In this document: piece after piece, positions 41,508 to 50,232 of the stretch | Numbering within the stretch: position 1 is the stretch's first letter | Layout: each line of letters begins with the position of its first letter | NCBI GenBank assembly: GCA_963784135.1 | Contig: CAWAQG010000004.1 | Location: forward strand, 832,661-896,660 | Length of the DNA stretch: 64,000 nucleotides | DNA from: JADFXI01 sp963784135 | Lineage (GTDB): Bacteria > Nitrospirota > Thermodesulfovibrionia > Thermodesulfovibrionales > Dissulfurispiraceae | Direction of reading: 5' to 3' | Notes under the pieces: generated by a model | What the model was told of the DNA's origin: nothing | What the model saw: only the letters and a program-made list of their open reading frames with translations | Databases searched by the model: none | Program-made: the position numbers and the translations under genes

Positions 41508-41609
41508 ACCGGTGGCAGGAGCCGGCGGGTGCATTTTATTTTAAAGCCTGCGGAAGCGACTGTGCCGATATCTTTGCTGCTGCGGCCCCTGCGATCAGGC
41601 CGCTATTAA

Positions 41610-41852
41610 TCAAGACATCTCCTCATTGACAGGCTCCTCGGTTTCATCCTGGGGGGCGGCCCTTTTCGTCCCGACTAAGGCAAACTCTTCTAATCCCTCT
41701 TCCTCCTCAGGTTCTTCCATTTCCTGTCCGGCATGCGTTCCCAATACAATCCGCTCCGCATTGAGCCAGTCATCAATGTCAAAACCATGGACACAGCCAC
41801 GCGATTCAAACAGTTCGTATGAAATTGCCGCTATCTCATCATGCAAATTCAT
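41610..41852 (-). CDS. DUF2934-type small acidic protein
   Basis: About 80 residues. The first 40 match DUF2934 (HDEIAAISYELFESRGCVHGFDIDDWLNAERIV), followed by a very acidic tail (EEPEEEEGLEEF). Start at the second of two adjacent ATGs, six bases after AAGGAGG; an upstream TTG frame contains that site and is rejected. Function unknown. Confidence 0.8.
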   Translation of the reverse strand: MNLHDEIAAISYELFESRGCVHGFDIDDWLNAERIVLGTHAGQEMEEPEEEEGLEEFALVGTKRAAPQDETEEPVNEEMS

Positions 41853-42025
41853 CATAACCTCCTTATCCAAGGTCAAGTGAATTGCGCTTCCAATGACACC
41901 GCGCTATTATGACCTCTCTAATAAAACTTTAGCAGATTTGGAGAGAAAATCAATCGGCAAAGCCCTATGCGGGAGGCCATGAGGACCTGCGCCCGGCAAT
42001 CCCACAAAAGACGCATACCTGATAA

Positions 42026-42730
42026 TTAGACGATCTCTGAGCCGACATCCCTGTGTGTGTACTTAATGACATTCACGTCCGAAAGCACGACTATCCCTTC
42101 CTGCACCATGTCGTCAAGGATCGGGATGACCTTGCTTATGTTTTCCTCGGTGTCCATGACAGTGATAAGTATGGGAAGCTCCCCGTGCGTTGCCAGAGTT
42201 TTCTTCTTGTGATACCGCTTATGGGGACCATAGCCTGCAATGGCTTTGTAAACCGTTGCTCCTGCGATATCGGCCATGATGAGCCTTTTCACAATCGCCT
42301 CGTAAAGAGGTTCCCCTTCCCATTTATCATCTTCGCTAATCAGAACACGGAGCATTTTTGCCTTGCCCTCGAGCTTCATATGGTCCTCCTTAACAGGTGC
42401 TTTTGCGGAGCATTTGATAACGTTGGTATCGGCGACTTCTACAAGACCCTTCTCAACGACATGATAGACATCCGGAAGTACCCTGTCGATCATCTCCTCC
42501 GAATCCACAACTTCTATCTTGACCGGCATGCTTGTCGAGAGTTCGAGCATCTTGGAAGTGTGAAATACGCCGTCGCTCCCATATCCGGCTACCCCCCTGA
42601 AGACGCTCACACCGACGATCTTCTTTTTGAAGAAAATGTCGAGGAGCACTTCATAGACAGGTTTGCCGTGGAACTTGTCTGTCTCATCAACATAAATCGT
42701 GAGTTTCTTTGCCGGACCTTTGTCTATCAT
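42026..42730 (-). CDS. Tandem DUF190 protein
   Basis: 234 residues made of two DUF190 domains (1-110 and 122-225), each with the order LxIYVDExDKxHGKPVYExLL, GVSVFRGVAGYGSDGVFHT / GATVYKAIAGYGPHKRYHK, and PVKIEVVDSEE / PILITVMDTEE. DUF190 has a PII-like ferredoxin fold. It lies ten bases after crcB and behind the fluoride riboswitch, so it is probably made on fluoride exposure and may regulate or assist the channel. Confidence 0.93.
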   Translation of the reverse strand: MIDKGPAKKLTIYVDETDKFHGKPVYEVLLDIFFKKKIVGVSVFRGVAGYGSDGVFHTSKMLELSTSMPVKIEVVDSEEMIDRVLPDVYHVVEKGLVEVADTNVIKCSAKAPVKEDHMKLEGKAKMLRVLISEDDKWEGEPLYEAIVKRLIMADIAGATVYKAIAGYGPHKRYHKKKTLATHGELPILITVMDTEENISKVIPILDDMVQEGIVVLSDVNVIKYTHRDVGSEIV

Positions 42731-42740
42731 TCATTATCTC

Positions 42741-43115
42741 CTATATAATCTTCCCGAGCGCGTCACCCAGCTTTAATGCTATGAACCCTGCGGTCACGCT
42801 CAAGACCATGTTCAGCGCAGCATACCAGATTTCACCGTCAAAAACCAGCTTGCCGGTTTCATATTCGAACGTTGAAAAGGTGGTGTAGCCGCCCAGTCCC
42901 CCGATAACGAGAAACAATCTCCATTGCGGGTTTTCGATGAAAAGGTCGGCCATCACTGTCATCAGAAAGCCGATGAGAAAACTTCCGCTTACGTTGATCA
43001 CGAAAGTGCCCAGGGGAAAACTCCTTCCCCACCGTTGACCGATCCAGACTGCGAGCACGAAGCGCACAACAGCGCCGATGCCTCCGCCCAGGAATACCAC
43101 AATATAGTTTATCAT
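42741..43115 (-). CDS. crcB: Fluoride ion channel CrcB/Fluc
   Basis: About 124 residues from the ATG at 43115; a GTG three codons earlier is also possible. Four membrane helices, GGGIGAVVRFVL, the conserved FVINVSGSFLIGF (pore Asn) and GGLGGYTTFSTFEYE (sodium site and Phe box). It exports fluoride. A fluoride riboswitch with terminator lies in its leader, and DUF190 follows. Confidence 0.96.
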   Translation of the reverse strand: MINYIVVFLGGGIGAVVRFVLAVWIGQRWGRSFPLGTFVINVSGSFLIGFLMTVMADLFIENPQWRLFLVIGGLGGYTTFSTFEYETGKLVFDGEIWYAALNMVLSVTAGFIALKLGDALGKII

Positions 43116-43154
43116 GGAAAGCACATCCCTTTATAGCTATTTAACGAGGGCATT

Positions 43155-43191
43155 AAAAAACTCCTGCCCTCAACAATTTGAGAGTAGGAGT
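43155..43191 (-). terminator. Riboswitch-linked intrinsic terminator
   Basis: On the minus strand ACTCCTACTCTCAA...TTGAGGGCAGGAGT forms the stem, followed by a T-run at 43155-43160. The 5' arm overlaps the last bases of the fluoride aptamer (43184-43190), so ligand binding and terminator formation exclude each other. Confidence 0.9.
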
Positions 43192-43240
43192 CATCAGCTC
43201 CGGTGAAACAAGAGCGGTTTCCGGCGAACTCCATCGCCTT
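43184..43240 (-). promoter_or_regulatory. Fluoride riboswitch (crcB motif)
   Basis: Reads on the minus strand GGCGATGGAGTTCGCC, then AACCGC, and GCTGATGACTCCTAC, which is the conserved crcB RNA motif with its pseudoknot parts. Directly upstream of a terminator and crcB. With fluoride bound, the terminator stem is blocked and crcB-DUF190 are transcribed. Confidence 0.95.
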
Positions 43241-43397
43241 ACTTCTTTAACGGAATATAATCTATCAAGAATTGACGGCAAAAGTCAAAACAAATTCAGT
43301 GGAAAGAATAATTATGAGAGAAATAATATGGGAGATTTTGATATACTGTAGGCATTGACCGCTGATATCGGGCGGAATAAAAAGGAGGAAAAAAGAT

Positions 43398-43676
43398 ATG
43401 GCAAGTCTAAAGAAGGCGGCTGCAAAGAAAACTACGGCAAGGAAAGCTCCGACGCCTAAAGTAAAAACCAGGAAGGCAGGAGTTGCAAAAAAAATGGTAA
43501 CAAAGAAAGCGGCCGGCAGCAATAAGCCGGCAATAAAGAAGGGCAGCAAGCTCGCCTGCCAGGTTTGCGGGTTTGCCGTTACTGTGGACCGTATCTGCGG
43601 CTGCGTGGAAGAGAGCCATTTGATATGCTGCAAGACGCCTATGAAGCTCAAGAGGCCGGCAGCGATAAAAAAATAG
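43398..43676 (+). CDS. Histone H1-like Lys/Ala tail with Cys-rich end
   Basis: 92 residues. The first 52 are Lys/Ala/Thr-rich (KKAAAKKTTARKAPTPKVK), like bacterial H1-type proteins. The C-terminal part has CQVCGF, CGC and CC (five to six Cys plus His), a possible small zinc site. AAAGGAGG precedes the ATG by about nine bases. It probably binds nucleic acid; the metal site is inferred. Confidence 0.8.
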   Translation: MASLKKAAAKKTTARKAPTPKVKTRKAGVAKKMVTKKAAGSNKPAIKKGSKLACQVCGFAVTVDRICGCVEESHLICCKTPMKLKRPAAIKK

Positions 43677-43782
43677 GCCCTGAATATCCAGCTTCGGCAC
43701 TGATGAAGGGCCGGCTGTCATGTTGACGAGGACATGATGAGGAAATCATTTGGTCCGAAAACTTTGATTTATCTGAAAATGG

Positions 43783-44250
43783 ATGAAGAAAATGGGGTTT
43801 ACTCTCTATAGCGTAATGCTTGCCCTCTGGGTGGGAGGCATGACTATATTCACGTTCGTGATCACGCCTGTAATATTCAAGGCTTTTTCGCGTGATATGG
43901 CCAGTGCAATTGTTGATAAGCTGTTTCCTTTCTATTTTCCATATAATCTTGTCCTCTCCCTCCTGACATTGGCGTTCTTTGTGCTATCCGGGTTACAAAG
44001 GGATGCGAGGAATAAAATACCTCTATCTCTGATTATAATTGCTGTTGTCATAAACCTATTTATAACCTTTAAACTCTTCCCTGCTATAAAGAAAGTCAAG
44101 CAGGACATTGTATCATTCGAACATACCGCCCCCGATTCTCCGGGTAGAAAACAATTTCGAAGTATGCATGGAATGAGCGCCATGCTGAATTTATTACTTT
44201 TGGCCGATGGAACTGCATTGATTGTTTTAGGCCCATTTCTGAAAAGATGA
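43783..44250 (+). CDS. DUF4149 membrane protein
   Basis: 155 residues with four membrane helices. The pattern LALWVGGMTIFTFVITPVIFK at the N-terminus and FRSMHGMSAMLNLLLLADGTALIVL at the C-terminus matches DUF4149/TMEM205-like proteins. Function unknown. Alone between the H1-like gene and the ExeA-like gene. Confidence 0.85.
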   Translation: MKKMGFTLYSVMLALWVGGMTIFTFVITPVIFKAFSRDMASAIVDKLFPFYFPYNLVLSLLTLAFFVLSGLQRDARNKIPLSLIIIAVVINLFITFKLFPAIKKVKQDIVSFEHTAPDSPGRKQFRSMHGMSAMLNLLLLADGTALIVLGPFLKR

Positions 44251-44316
44251 TATGATTTCTTCCCACCCTTGCCTGATTTCGGATAAATATTTTCAAGCTC
44301 CTGGAAAATAAGGGCA

Positions 44317-45633
44317 ATGTATAAAGATCATTTTGGACTTACAGAGACACCTTTCTCCATAGCGCCTGATCCGCGCTATCTTTATATGAGTGAATTCCAT
44401 AGTGAAGCGTTGGCCCACCTTTTATACGGCATCGAAAGTGATGGCGGCTTTGTGCTTCTCACCGGGGAGGTAGGGACAGGTAAAACAACAGTATGCCGTT
44501 GTCTGCTTGAACAGCTTCCGGATACGATCGATGCCGCACTTGTCCTGAATCCGAAATTAAATTCTCAGGAACTGCTTGCGACCTTGTGCGATGAATTGGG
44601 CATAAGCTATCCTGAAGGCGCCGGCGGCATAAAAATATTTGTCGACTTGATCAATGCCCATCTCCTCGAGTCATATGCCAAAGGACGAAAAACGATATTA
44701 ATAATAGATGAGGCGCAAAATTTGTCGTCCGATGTACTGGAGCAGCTACGGCTATTGACGAATCTGGAGACCAATGAACGCAAGCTGCTGCAGATTATCA
44801 TGCTCGGACAACCGGAACTGCGGGAAAAGCTTGAACTACCCGAACTGAAGCAGTTGGCCCAGAGAATAACCGCGCGATATCATCTATGTCCCCTGTCACG
44901 TAATGATGTTCCTGCTTATATAGCCCACCGGCTGCAGGTAGCCGGGGCACAGAGCACATTGTTTTCCGCGGCTACCATCAAAGCGCTGTACAGATTTTCA
45001 GGAGGAATCCCCCGCCTTATTAACATTGTTTGTGATCGGGCACTTCTCGGAGCATTTGTAAACGGGCAGGAACGCGTTGATAGCGCCGTGCTCATCAGAG
45101 CTGCAAGGGAAGTATTCGGCCGGGATGAAAAGTATGGACGCCAAAAAAAGATGCGTCAGCTGTCTGTTATTGCATTCCTGCTATTAGGAACTATATTCGC
45201 TTTTGTCGCAACAGGCACGATGTGGCCTGAAATTCATATAACACCCGGACCGGTTGTTACGAATCATCTTGATACTGACTGGTGGCTTATCGGCAGCACC
45301 CCTTTCCGGCAACAGCCGTTGTTAATAAACGAGGAGCGGTATGCCGGTTTTTCCGGTAACCGCAAAATAGAGATCTGCGTAAATTCTTCATCCAGGAAAA
45401 ACAAGCGCCGCAAACAGCTCAGGAAAAAACATGCGCAAAGAAATCAGACTGCCATGCACGAGAACATTGTATACAGTCCGGACAATGAATTTAAACCTGC
45501 TAATCATTACAACGAGGCCGACGGGGACAAACAATCAAAGGCTGATAATCAACGCAAGTCTGACAATCAGTCAGATCCGACAGCCAACCAAAGCCGGAAC
45601 AATCAACTGAAGCCCGAAAATCAGCAAAAATAG
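44317..45633 (+). CDS. ExeA-like AAA+ ATPase
   Basis: 438 residues. AAA domain with FGLTETPFSIAPDPRYLYMS, Walker A TGEVGTGKTT, Walker B ILIIDEAQNLS and QRITARYHLCPLS. A membrane helix (about 282-305) and a hydrophilic periplasmic tail follow. The last 60 residues are a degenerate NQxK repeat (SKADNQRKSDNQSDPTANQ). ExeA/GspA uses ATP to help pass the secretin through the wall; the partner gspB-like gene is 11 bases downstream. The short tail lacks a clear peptidoglycan-binding domain. Confidence 0.9.
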   Translation: MYKDHFGLTETPFSIAPDPRYLYMSEFHSEALAHLLYGIESDGGFVLLTGEVGTGKTTVCRCLLEQLPDTIDAALVLNPKLNSQELLATLCDELGISYPEGAGGIKIFVDLINAHLLESYAKGRKTILIIDEAQNLSSDVLEQLRLLTNLETNERKLLQIIMLGQPELREKLELPELKQLAQRITARYHLCPLSRNDVPAYIAHRLQVAGAQSTLFSAATIKALYRFSGGIPRLINIVCDRALLGAFVNGQERVDSAVLIRAAREVFGRDEKYGRQKKMRQLSVIAFLLLGTIFAFVATGTMWPEIHITPGPVVTNHLDTDWWLIGSTPFRQQPLLINEERYAGFSGNRKIEICVNSSSRKNKRRKQLRKKHAQRNQTAMHENIVYSPDNEFKPANHYNEADGDKQSKADNQRKSDNQSDPTANQSRNNQLKPENQQK

Positions 45634-45644
45634 AAGGAGCTGTT

Positions 45645-46319
45645 ATGTCGTATATACTTGATGCATTAAAAAAGGCGGAGCGGAAAAGACGGCAGGGTGC
45701 TTTCCCTGACCTGTTAAGTGTTCATGAACAAACAGGCATTAAGGCCGGCAAACCTGCGAGGTGGCCATTTATTTTGATTAGCATCCTATTGGTGAGCATT
45801 GGAGCGGTTTTGCCGAGGCTATTTGAAAAATATTCAGGTGCGCAAAACAGGGAAAGGTCATCGGTCACGGCGGCACAGCCGGATAGTGCTCCTTCTGCCG
45901 CTATACATGATGCGATACAACGGACAACGCCTGCACATGGACCAACAGAACGGCATACCCCGGGGAAAAGTGAAAATAAATCTGTCAATTTAGTGCCCAC
46001 TGAACAAAAGGCGGATACCGCTCCTATTAATGTTCCGGCCTCCTCAGCTGTAACACCGCTTCCCGAAATGCGGCCTTCTTCAAAAAGGACCACCCTTAAA
46101 GAGAGTGATCTGCCGCCGGCAATTCAGCAGGAGCTTCCGAAGGTCGAAATATCGGCACATATATATGATTCGAATGCCTCTTCACGGATTATTAGCGTAC
46201 ATGGCAGTGCCTTCCATGAAGGCGACAATGTGGCTGCAGGATTGAGGCTCGAAAGTATCATCCCGGAAGGGGTAATACTTTCTTATAAAGGATACAGATT
46301 TTACAAGCCCTTTCTTTAG
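45645..46319 (+). CDS. GspB-like type II secretion assembly protein
   Basis: 224 residues. MSYILDALKKAERKRRQG at the start is the GspB signature; a membrane helix (about 42-60), a Pro/Ser/Thr-rich linker, and a C-terminal T2SSB domain (KVEISAHIYDSNASSRIISVHGSAFHEGDNV). Works with the ExeA-like ATPase to insert the secretin. GGAG precedes the ATG. No other T2SS genes lie in the window. Confidence 0.92.
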   Translation: MSYILDALKKAERKRRQGAFPDLLSVHEQTGIKAGKPARWPFILISILLVSIGAVLPRLFEKYSGAQNRERSSVTAAQPDSAPSAAIHDAIQRTTPAHGPTERHTPGKSENKSVNLVPTEQKADTAPINVPASSAVTPLPEMRPSSKRTTLKESDLPPAIQQELPKVEISAHIYDSNASSRIISVHGSAFHEGDNVAAGLRLESIIPEGVILSYKGYRFYKPFL

Positions 46320-46358
46320 GCCGTCGACCGCCAAAGCTATGACTGTTCAAGGGTGAAA

Positions 46359-48005
46359 CTACCTGGTCCTCGCCAACCTGAATCCGACGTTGCAGCTGCT
46401 GCGTTCGGGCAAGAGCCAGTCACGGGCGGAAGTCCGCGAGAACCCGGCAACCTGGTACCATGACCCGCCGCGACGGACACGGAACATGCCGCTCGCCGGC
46501 CCGGAAGGGTTATTTTGCGGACTGCTGCTGTAAGCGCCGTACCAGTCATTTACCCACTCCCACAGATTACCGCTCATGTCATATATGCCCAGGCCGTTCG
46601 GTGATTTTGTGCCAACAGGGTGCGTTTTATTTCCGGAGTTGCCGTCATACCATGCTACGCTGTCTATATTATCACTGCCGGAAAATTTCTCGTTTTTCCC
46701 TCCGCTCCGCGCCGCGTACTCCCATTCCGCCTCTGTGGGCAAACGATATTTGTTCCCTTCCGAATGGCTGTTCAGTTTACCGATAAATTCCCGAACGTCA
46801 TTCCAACTGACCCGCTCTACAGGGCAGTTGTCTCCGCAGTTGCTGAATTTTGACGGATTATTACCCATGATCTCCTGCCACTGCCCCTGCGTCACTTCAT
46901 ATTTACCAATGTAGAAATCATCCAAACATACTTCGTGGGCCGGCTTTTCATAGTAATTACAGTCACTCGTCCCGCTGCCGCAACCCATCTGGTAACAACC
47001 GCCTTTAACAAAAACAAATTCTCCCGCAAGCCGCTTTAGTTCTTCATGCAGCTTCTTCTCGGACTCTTCATGCAGTTTCGTCTCAGTCTTTTCATGTAAT
47101 ATCCTCTTAGTCTCCTCTAATCGTTTCTTAATATCTTTCTCTTCACAGCGCCTTTTTTTCTCAGCCATTGTGACAAACTCGTGATTTTCGTAAGCAATCA
47201 ATTCTCCATCTGCATCATTCGCAAGCGCTATACTCACTATTTCCCGGCTGCCGGCACGCACCTTCACCACGGGCCGTACAAGACCGCTATGCCATTCCTG
47301 CTCGAACTTGCGGGCCTCGTCTTCCGGCATGGGGACAGTTCCTTTGACTGCAACCATTATGTCCGCAGGGTGCAGAGTTTCGGTCACCTCTATTTCCTTC
47401 CCTTCGCTGTCTGCTTCCAATTTCCTTATAGACTTATTCATCAGGCTGACCGGAAATGCCCCACACTCCATATCATACGTTCCAATCTTTAGCGATAGAC
47501 TTTCGGCCCCAAGTGTGTACTCCCTTTCAGCAAGTTGTTTGAGGGTGTTTCGCAGTTCCTCTGTCTGCGCTGCCTGTTCTTTGGCAATACGCCGGTCCAA
47601 TTCATCCAGTTCGCTTTGCTTCTTTTTCTGCAGTTCCCCTATGCGTTCTTCGTAGTCTGACAGCTGTTTTGCCACCCTGTCACGAAACTCGCTTTCGGTC
47701 TCACCCTCATAACGATTGAGTGGTTGACTATCCTGAAATGCCCTGGCTTCGGCGATCTCGGTGTCATACCGGTCTTCTATGAGGTGACCGCTTTCAGCAA
47801 GTTCATGTCGAAAAGCAGACCCTATTTCATCAATACTATCATTAAGACGCCCTATCTCGGAGACAGCAGCTTCTATGGTGTCAATCGGCCGGCCGGCGGC
47901 CTTGTCCTTTGCAACGACAGCAAGGCCGTGGGTGCCTGCATTAACAGAGGGCAAAAGGAATAGCAATGTAAACGCTATAAGCAGAATATACCGAAGTGTT
48001 CTCAT
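46359..48005 (-). CDS. Formylglycine-generating-enzyme-like (SUMF1) protein
   Basis: 548 residues. Signal peptide (1-23), a coiled-coil N-terminal part with VSEIGRLNDSIDEIGSA and KKKQSELDELDRRIAKEQ, a beta-rich segment, a repeated charged helix (KTETKLHEESEKKLHEELKRL), then the FGE-sulfatase domain (about 325-548): FYIGKYEVTQGQWQEIMG, VERVSWNDVREFI, YRLPTEAEWEYAAR, GIYDMSGNLWEWVNDW, RRGGSW and GFRLAR. The catalytic Cys pair of true FGE is not evident, so it is probably a binding or structural member of the family. Gene stands alone. Confidence 0.88.
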   Translation of the reverse strand: MRTLRYILLIAFTLLFLLPSVNAGTHGLAVVAKDKAAGRPIDTIEAAVSEIGRLNDSIDEIGSAFRHELAESGHLIEDRYDTEIAEARAFQDSQPLNRYEGETESEFRDRVAKQLSDYEERIGELQKKKQSELDELDRRIAKEQAAQTEELRNTLKQLAEREYTLGAESLSLKIGTYDMECGAFPVSLMNKSIRKLEADSEGKEIEVTETLHPADIMVAVKGTVPMPEDEARKFEQEWHSGLVRPVVKVRAGSREIVSIALANDADGELIAYENHEFVTMAEKKRRCEEKDIKKRLEETKRILHEKTETKLHEESEKKLHEELKRLAGEFVFVKGGCYQMGCGSGTSDCNYYEKPAHEVCLDDFYIGKYEVTQGQWQEIMGNNPSKFSNCGDNCPVERVSWNDVREFIGKLNSHSEGNKYRLPTEAEWEYAARSGGKNEKFSGSDNIDSVAWYDGNSGNKTHPVGTKSPNGLGIYDMSGNLWEWVNDWYGAYSSSPQNNPSGPASGMFRVRRGGSWYQVAGFSRTSARDWLLPERSSCNVGFRLARTR

Positions 48006-48150
48006 AGTGGTATCCTCCCCGCATTTACTTGTGAGAGTTTACAAGAATGTAGGATAGTTATTCAAGCCGGTGAGGTACTTTACTATCTATTAGCCAAAGT
48101 GTTAAGCATTTCCGTATCGAGAGCGTGACCTTCAACCACATCTTTCGATC

Positions 48151-48597
48151 TCATTGCTTCTGAGCCCTGATCAACGTGGCGACACCTATTCTCTTTTTTA
48201 TGCACTCCTCAAGGACAAACAGAGTGTCAATCTCGCAGCCTGCGATCTCCTGCACATTGCACAATATGTTGTGCGGAAAAACATCCCTCAGTCTTTGACA
48301 TAAGAAATTCACGCAGATCACGTGCCGCGCCCTCAGGGCACATCCATGTTTCGCCAGAAAATGACAGAGGTGTGAATCGGCCGGCACAGAAGGAAGGGTC
48401 CTGCCAAGCAGCAGATTAATCAAGAGAAGTACGCTGCCGCACTTATATCCAGTGCGAACTCCGCAACACGTTCCTTCGCCGTTCATCGCGCAGTCGGCGC
48501 ACTCCTTCACTATCCCAGCATTGACCATCGCCCTTTGAGTCGTCTCAATGTGTCGATCCAGCCCACCCAAGAGAGAGCAAACCTCTCTGTCTTGCAT
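48151..48597 (-). CDS. Cys-rich conserved hypothetical protein (5' end probably frameshifted)
   Basis: 148 codons as open from the ATG at 48597, with CADCAMNGEGTCCGVRTGYKCG, LLLINLLLGRTLP, CHFLAKHGCALRARHVICVNFLC. The frame upstream of this ATG continues as HAERTIADQIRTALYLRKFCGQS, and before that another frame reads LRAQTDIEEILSIL; one base near 48675 would join them into a protein of about 190 residues. Cys pattern suggests a metal or Fe-S site. Function not recognised. Confidence 0.7.
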   Translation of the reverse strand: MQDREVCSLLGGLDRHIETTQRAMVNAGIVKECADCAMNGEGTCCGVRTGYKCGSVLLLINLLLGRTLPSVPADSHLCHFLAKHGCALRARHVICVNFLCQRLRDVFPHNILCNVQEIAGCEIDTLFVLEECIKKRIGVATLIRAQKQ

Positions 48598-48801
48598 CAG
48601 CGACTGCCCGCAAAACTTCCGAAGGTAAAGGGCTGTGCGTATCTGGTCGGCTATTGTCCTCTCAGCGTGCGTGATAGTATTGATAGGATCTCCTCGATGT
48701 CGGTTTGCGCTCTCAACCGCTCATAAACAATCAGCGGTATAATGTACCCGTGGGAGGAGCAACGAGGGCTTTAGTGTTGTCACAACACGGCTTGCAGCCC
48801 T

Positions 48802-49485
48802 TTAAAATAAATACTCCCCTGATTCCACAAGGATAGAATTACTTAAAGGTTCAGTGTAAAAGTACACCCAGGCCTCGGTCTTTCGACCGTCTTCCAATCT
48901 TGCATTCACAAGTTCTCTCCTGGTAACTCTTGCATGTCGATTTAACCTGTCGATCAGCACAAGTAAAGCATCGTCTACAGAGTATACCTCTCCTTTAATT
49001 TTACTCACAGGTCGTTTAGTCACATATGGGTCCCCTTTAATCAAAACCAACGCAAAATCAGACTCGGTTTCTGCACGACCCAGCAGTTCAGCACCTGAAA
49101 TGAATTTATTATCTTTCCCCCCACTACGCATGTTCCCATGAATAAAAACATTAACCACATTGGTCGTTCTTGTTGTATTACTAAGCACCATTTCTCTCTC
49201 GATTTCTGTTAATAACTCCTTTGAAAGTTTCATCTGTGCCTTTAGTTGCGTTACATCACTTATGCTCTCCCCGATGATGTTCAGCTTAATTAACGCCTTT
49301 TTTGCCGGTGACTCTAAGACATGCAAGTATAGTTCTAAAAAATGCAAGATTTCTTTTTGAATTGAAACCTCGGCCAACAGTTGCGGTTTATCTATTTTGC
49401 GTAGCGCGAAGTCGTACAGCAGATCCTTTAATTCACAAATACCCTTTTCAAGCCCTTGCCTAATCTCATCGTTTTCAATTGCCAT
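48802..49485 (-). CDS. Gamma-glutamylcyclotransferase-like protein
   Basis: 227 residues. Helical N-terminal part (1-110), then an AIG2/GGCT-like fold: VFIHGNMRSGGKDN, AELLGRAETESDFALV, GEVYSVDDALLVLIDRLNRHARVTRRELV and AWVYFY. In active family members the LDxxE segment carries the catalytic Glu; here the position reads N (LIDRLNRH), so it may be inactive or act differently. No neighbour suggests a pathway. Confidence 0.7.
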   Translation of the reverse strand: MAIENDEIRQGLEKGICELKDLLYDFALRKIDKPQLLAEVSIQKEILHFLELYLHVLESPAKKALIKLNIIGESISDVTQLKAQMKLSKELLTEIEREMVLSNTTRTTNVVNVFIHGNMRSGGKDNKFISGAELLGRAETESDFALVLIKGDPYVTKRPVSKIKGEVYSVDDALLVLIDRLNRHARVTRRELVNARLEDGRKTEAWVYFYTEPLSNSILVESGEYLF

Positions 49486-49676
49486 GTTTTACCCCTTAAT
49501 TTCTTAGATAAGTCTCTTTATGAATTGCTCGAATCCGCCCTTTTGCTGTTCTTCCCTGTCAACCTCGACGCTGTGCTTTTTCTTGGTCAACATATTGCTA
49601 TTATAGCTAAACGCCGAGAGTTCTTGCTTTACTGAACGAGCTTTCAGATGGGGCAGCGCAGTGTGATGAATGTGCT

Positions 49677-49988
49677 CTACCGGGGAACAGCATGTAATGC
49701 GGGGCGCACGTGGTGAAGCTGCCCTTTCAGAGACCTGCGGAGATCCTTCATCTGCCAAAGATCATAGGCGGTTTGCATGTTCATCCATGTCTCTGCAGTC
49801 GAACCGAAAACAATTTCTATTCTCAACGCCATTTCCGGGGTAATCGCTCCGCGCCTGTTAACAATCTTGGAAACCGTCTTCCGGGCTACTCCAAGGCTTT
49901 CGGCTGCCTCTTTAATAGTGATTCCCATAGGCGCAAGCCACAGTTCCTTTAAAACCTCGCCAGGATGTACCGGGTCATGCATAGCCAT
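49677..49988 (-). CDS. higA: HigA-type antitoxin
   Basis: About 103 residues from the ATG at 49988, behind GGAGGGC; a longer frame to 50042 is in the higB remnant. XRE helix-turn-helix: HPGEVLKELWLAPMGITIKEAAESLGVARKTVSKIVNRRGAI, then MALRIEIVFGSTAETWMNMQTAYDLW. It would bind the palindrome at 50080. Its toxin gene is collapsed, so it is now an orphan repressor. Confidence 0.92.
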   Translation of the reverse strand: MAMHDPVHPGEVLKELWLAPMGITIKEAAESLGVARKTVSKIVNRRGAITPEMALRIEIVFGSTAETWMNMQTAYDLWQMKDLRRSLKGQLHHVRPALHAVPR

Positions 49989-50070
49989 AATAAGCCCTCC
50001 GTTGAATTCCTGCTGTGCTGCCGGTGCGGTAAAACTTCTCAAGCCCCTTGTGCATGAACGAAGTTATCAC
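49975..50070 (-). pseudogene. Collapsed higB toxin remnant
   Basis: A GTG at 50070 opens a 31-codon frame whose first 23 residues (VITSFMHKGLEKFYRTGSTAGIQ) match the start of HigB. It then runs straight into the higA start region and stops at 49975. About 70 codons of the toxin are missing, which fits one internal deletion. Confidence 0.75.
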
Positions 50071-50079
50071 AGCTCAATT

Positions 50080-50096
50080 GTAACCTATGAGGTTAC
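50080..50096. promoter_or_regulatory. Likely HigA operator
   Basis: GTAACCT-ATG-AGGTTAC, a perfect 7-bp palindrome with a 3-base centre, ten bases upstream of the higB start. This is the usual place for autoregulation by HigA. Confidence 0.6.
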
Positions 50097-50232
50097 GGCT
50101 TTTCGAGGCCCCTTAACACCGAGGCGCTATATTTCCGAGCGTACCCCGCATACTGTTGCAGAAAAATGAAACTGAGGTTTTTCAGGAAGAATGACAGGAA
50201 GAATCCTTGGTCTGCTATAATTTTGCATAGTT

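Noticed and set aside
49504..49758. 84-codon minus-strand frame
   Set aside because: Overlaps higA in another frame; low-complexity and no family.
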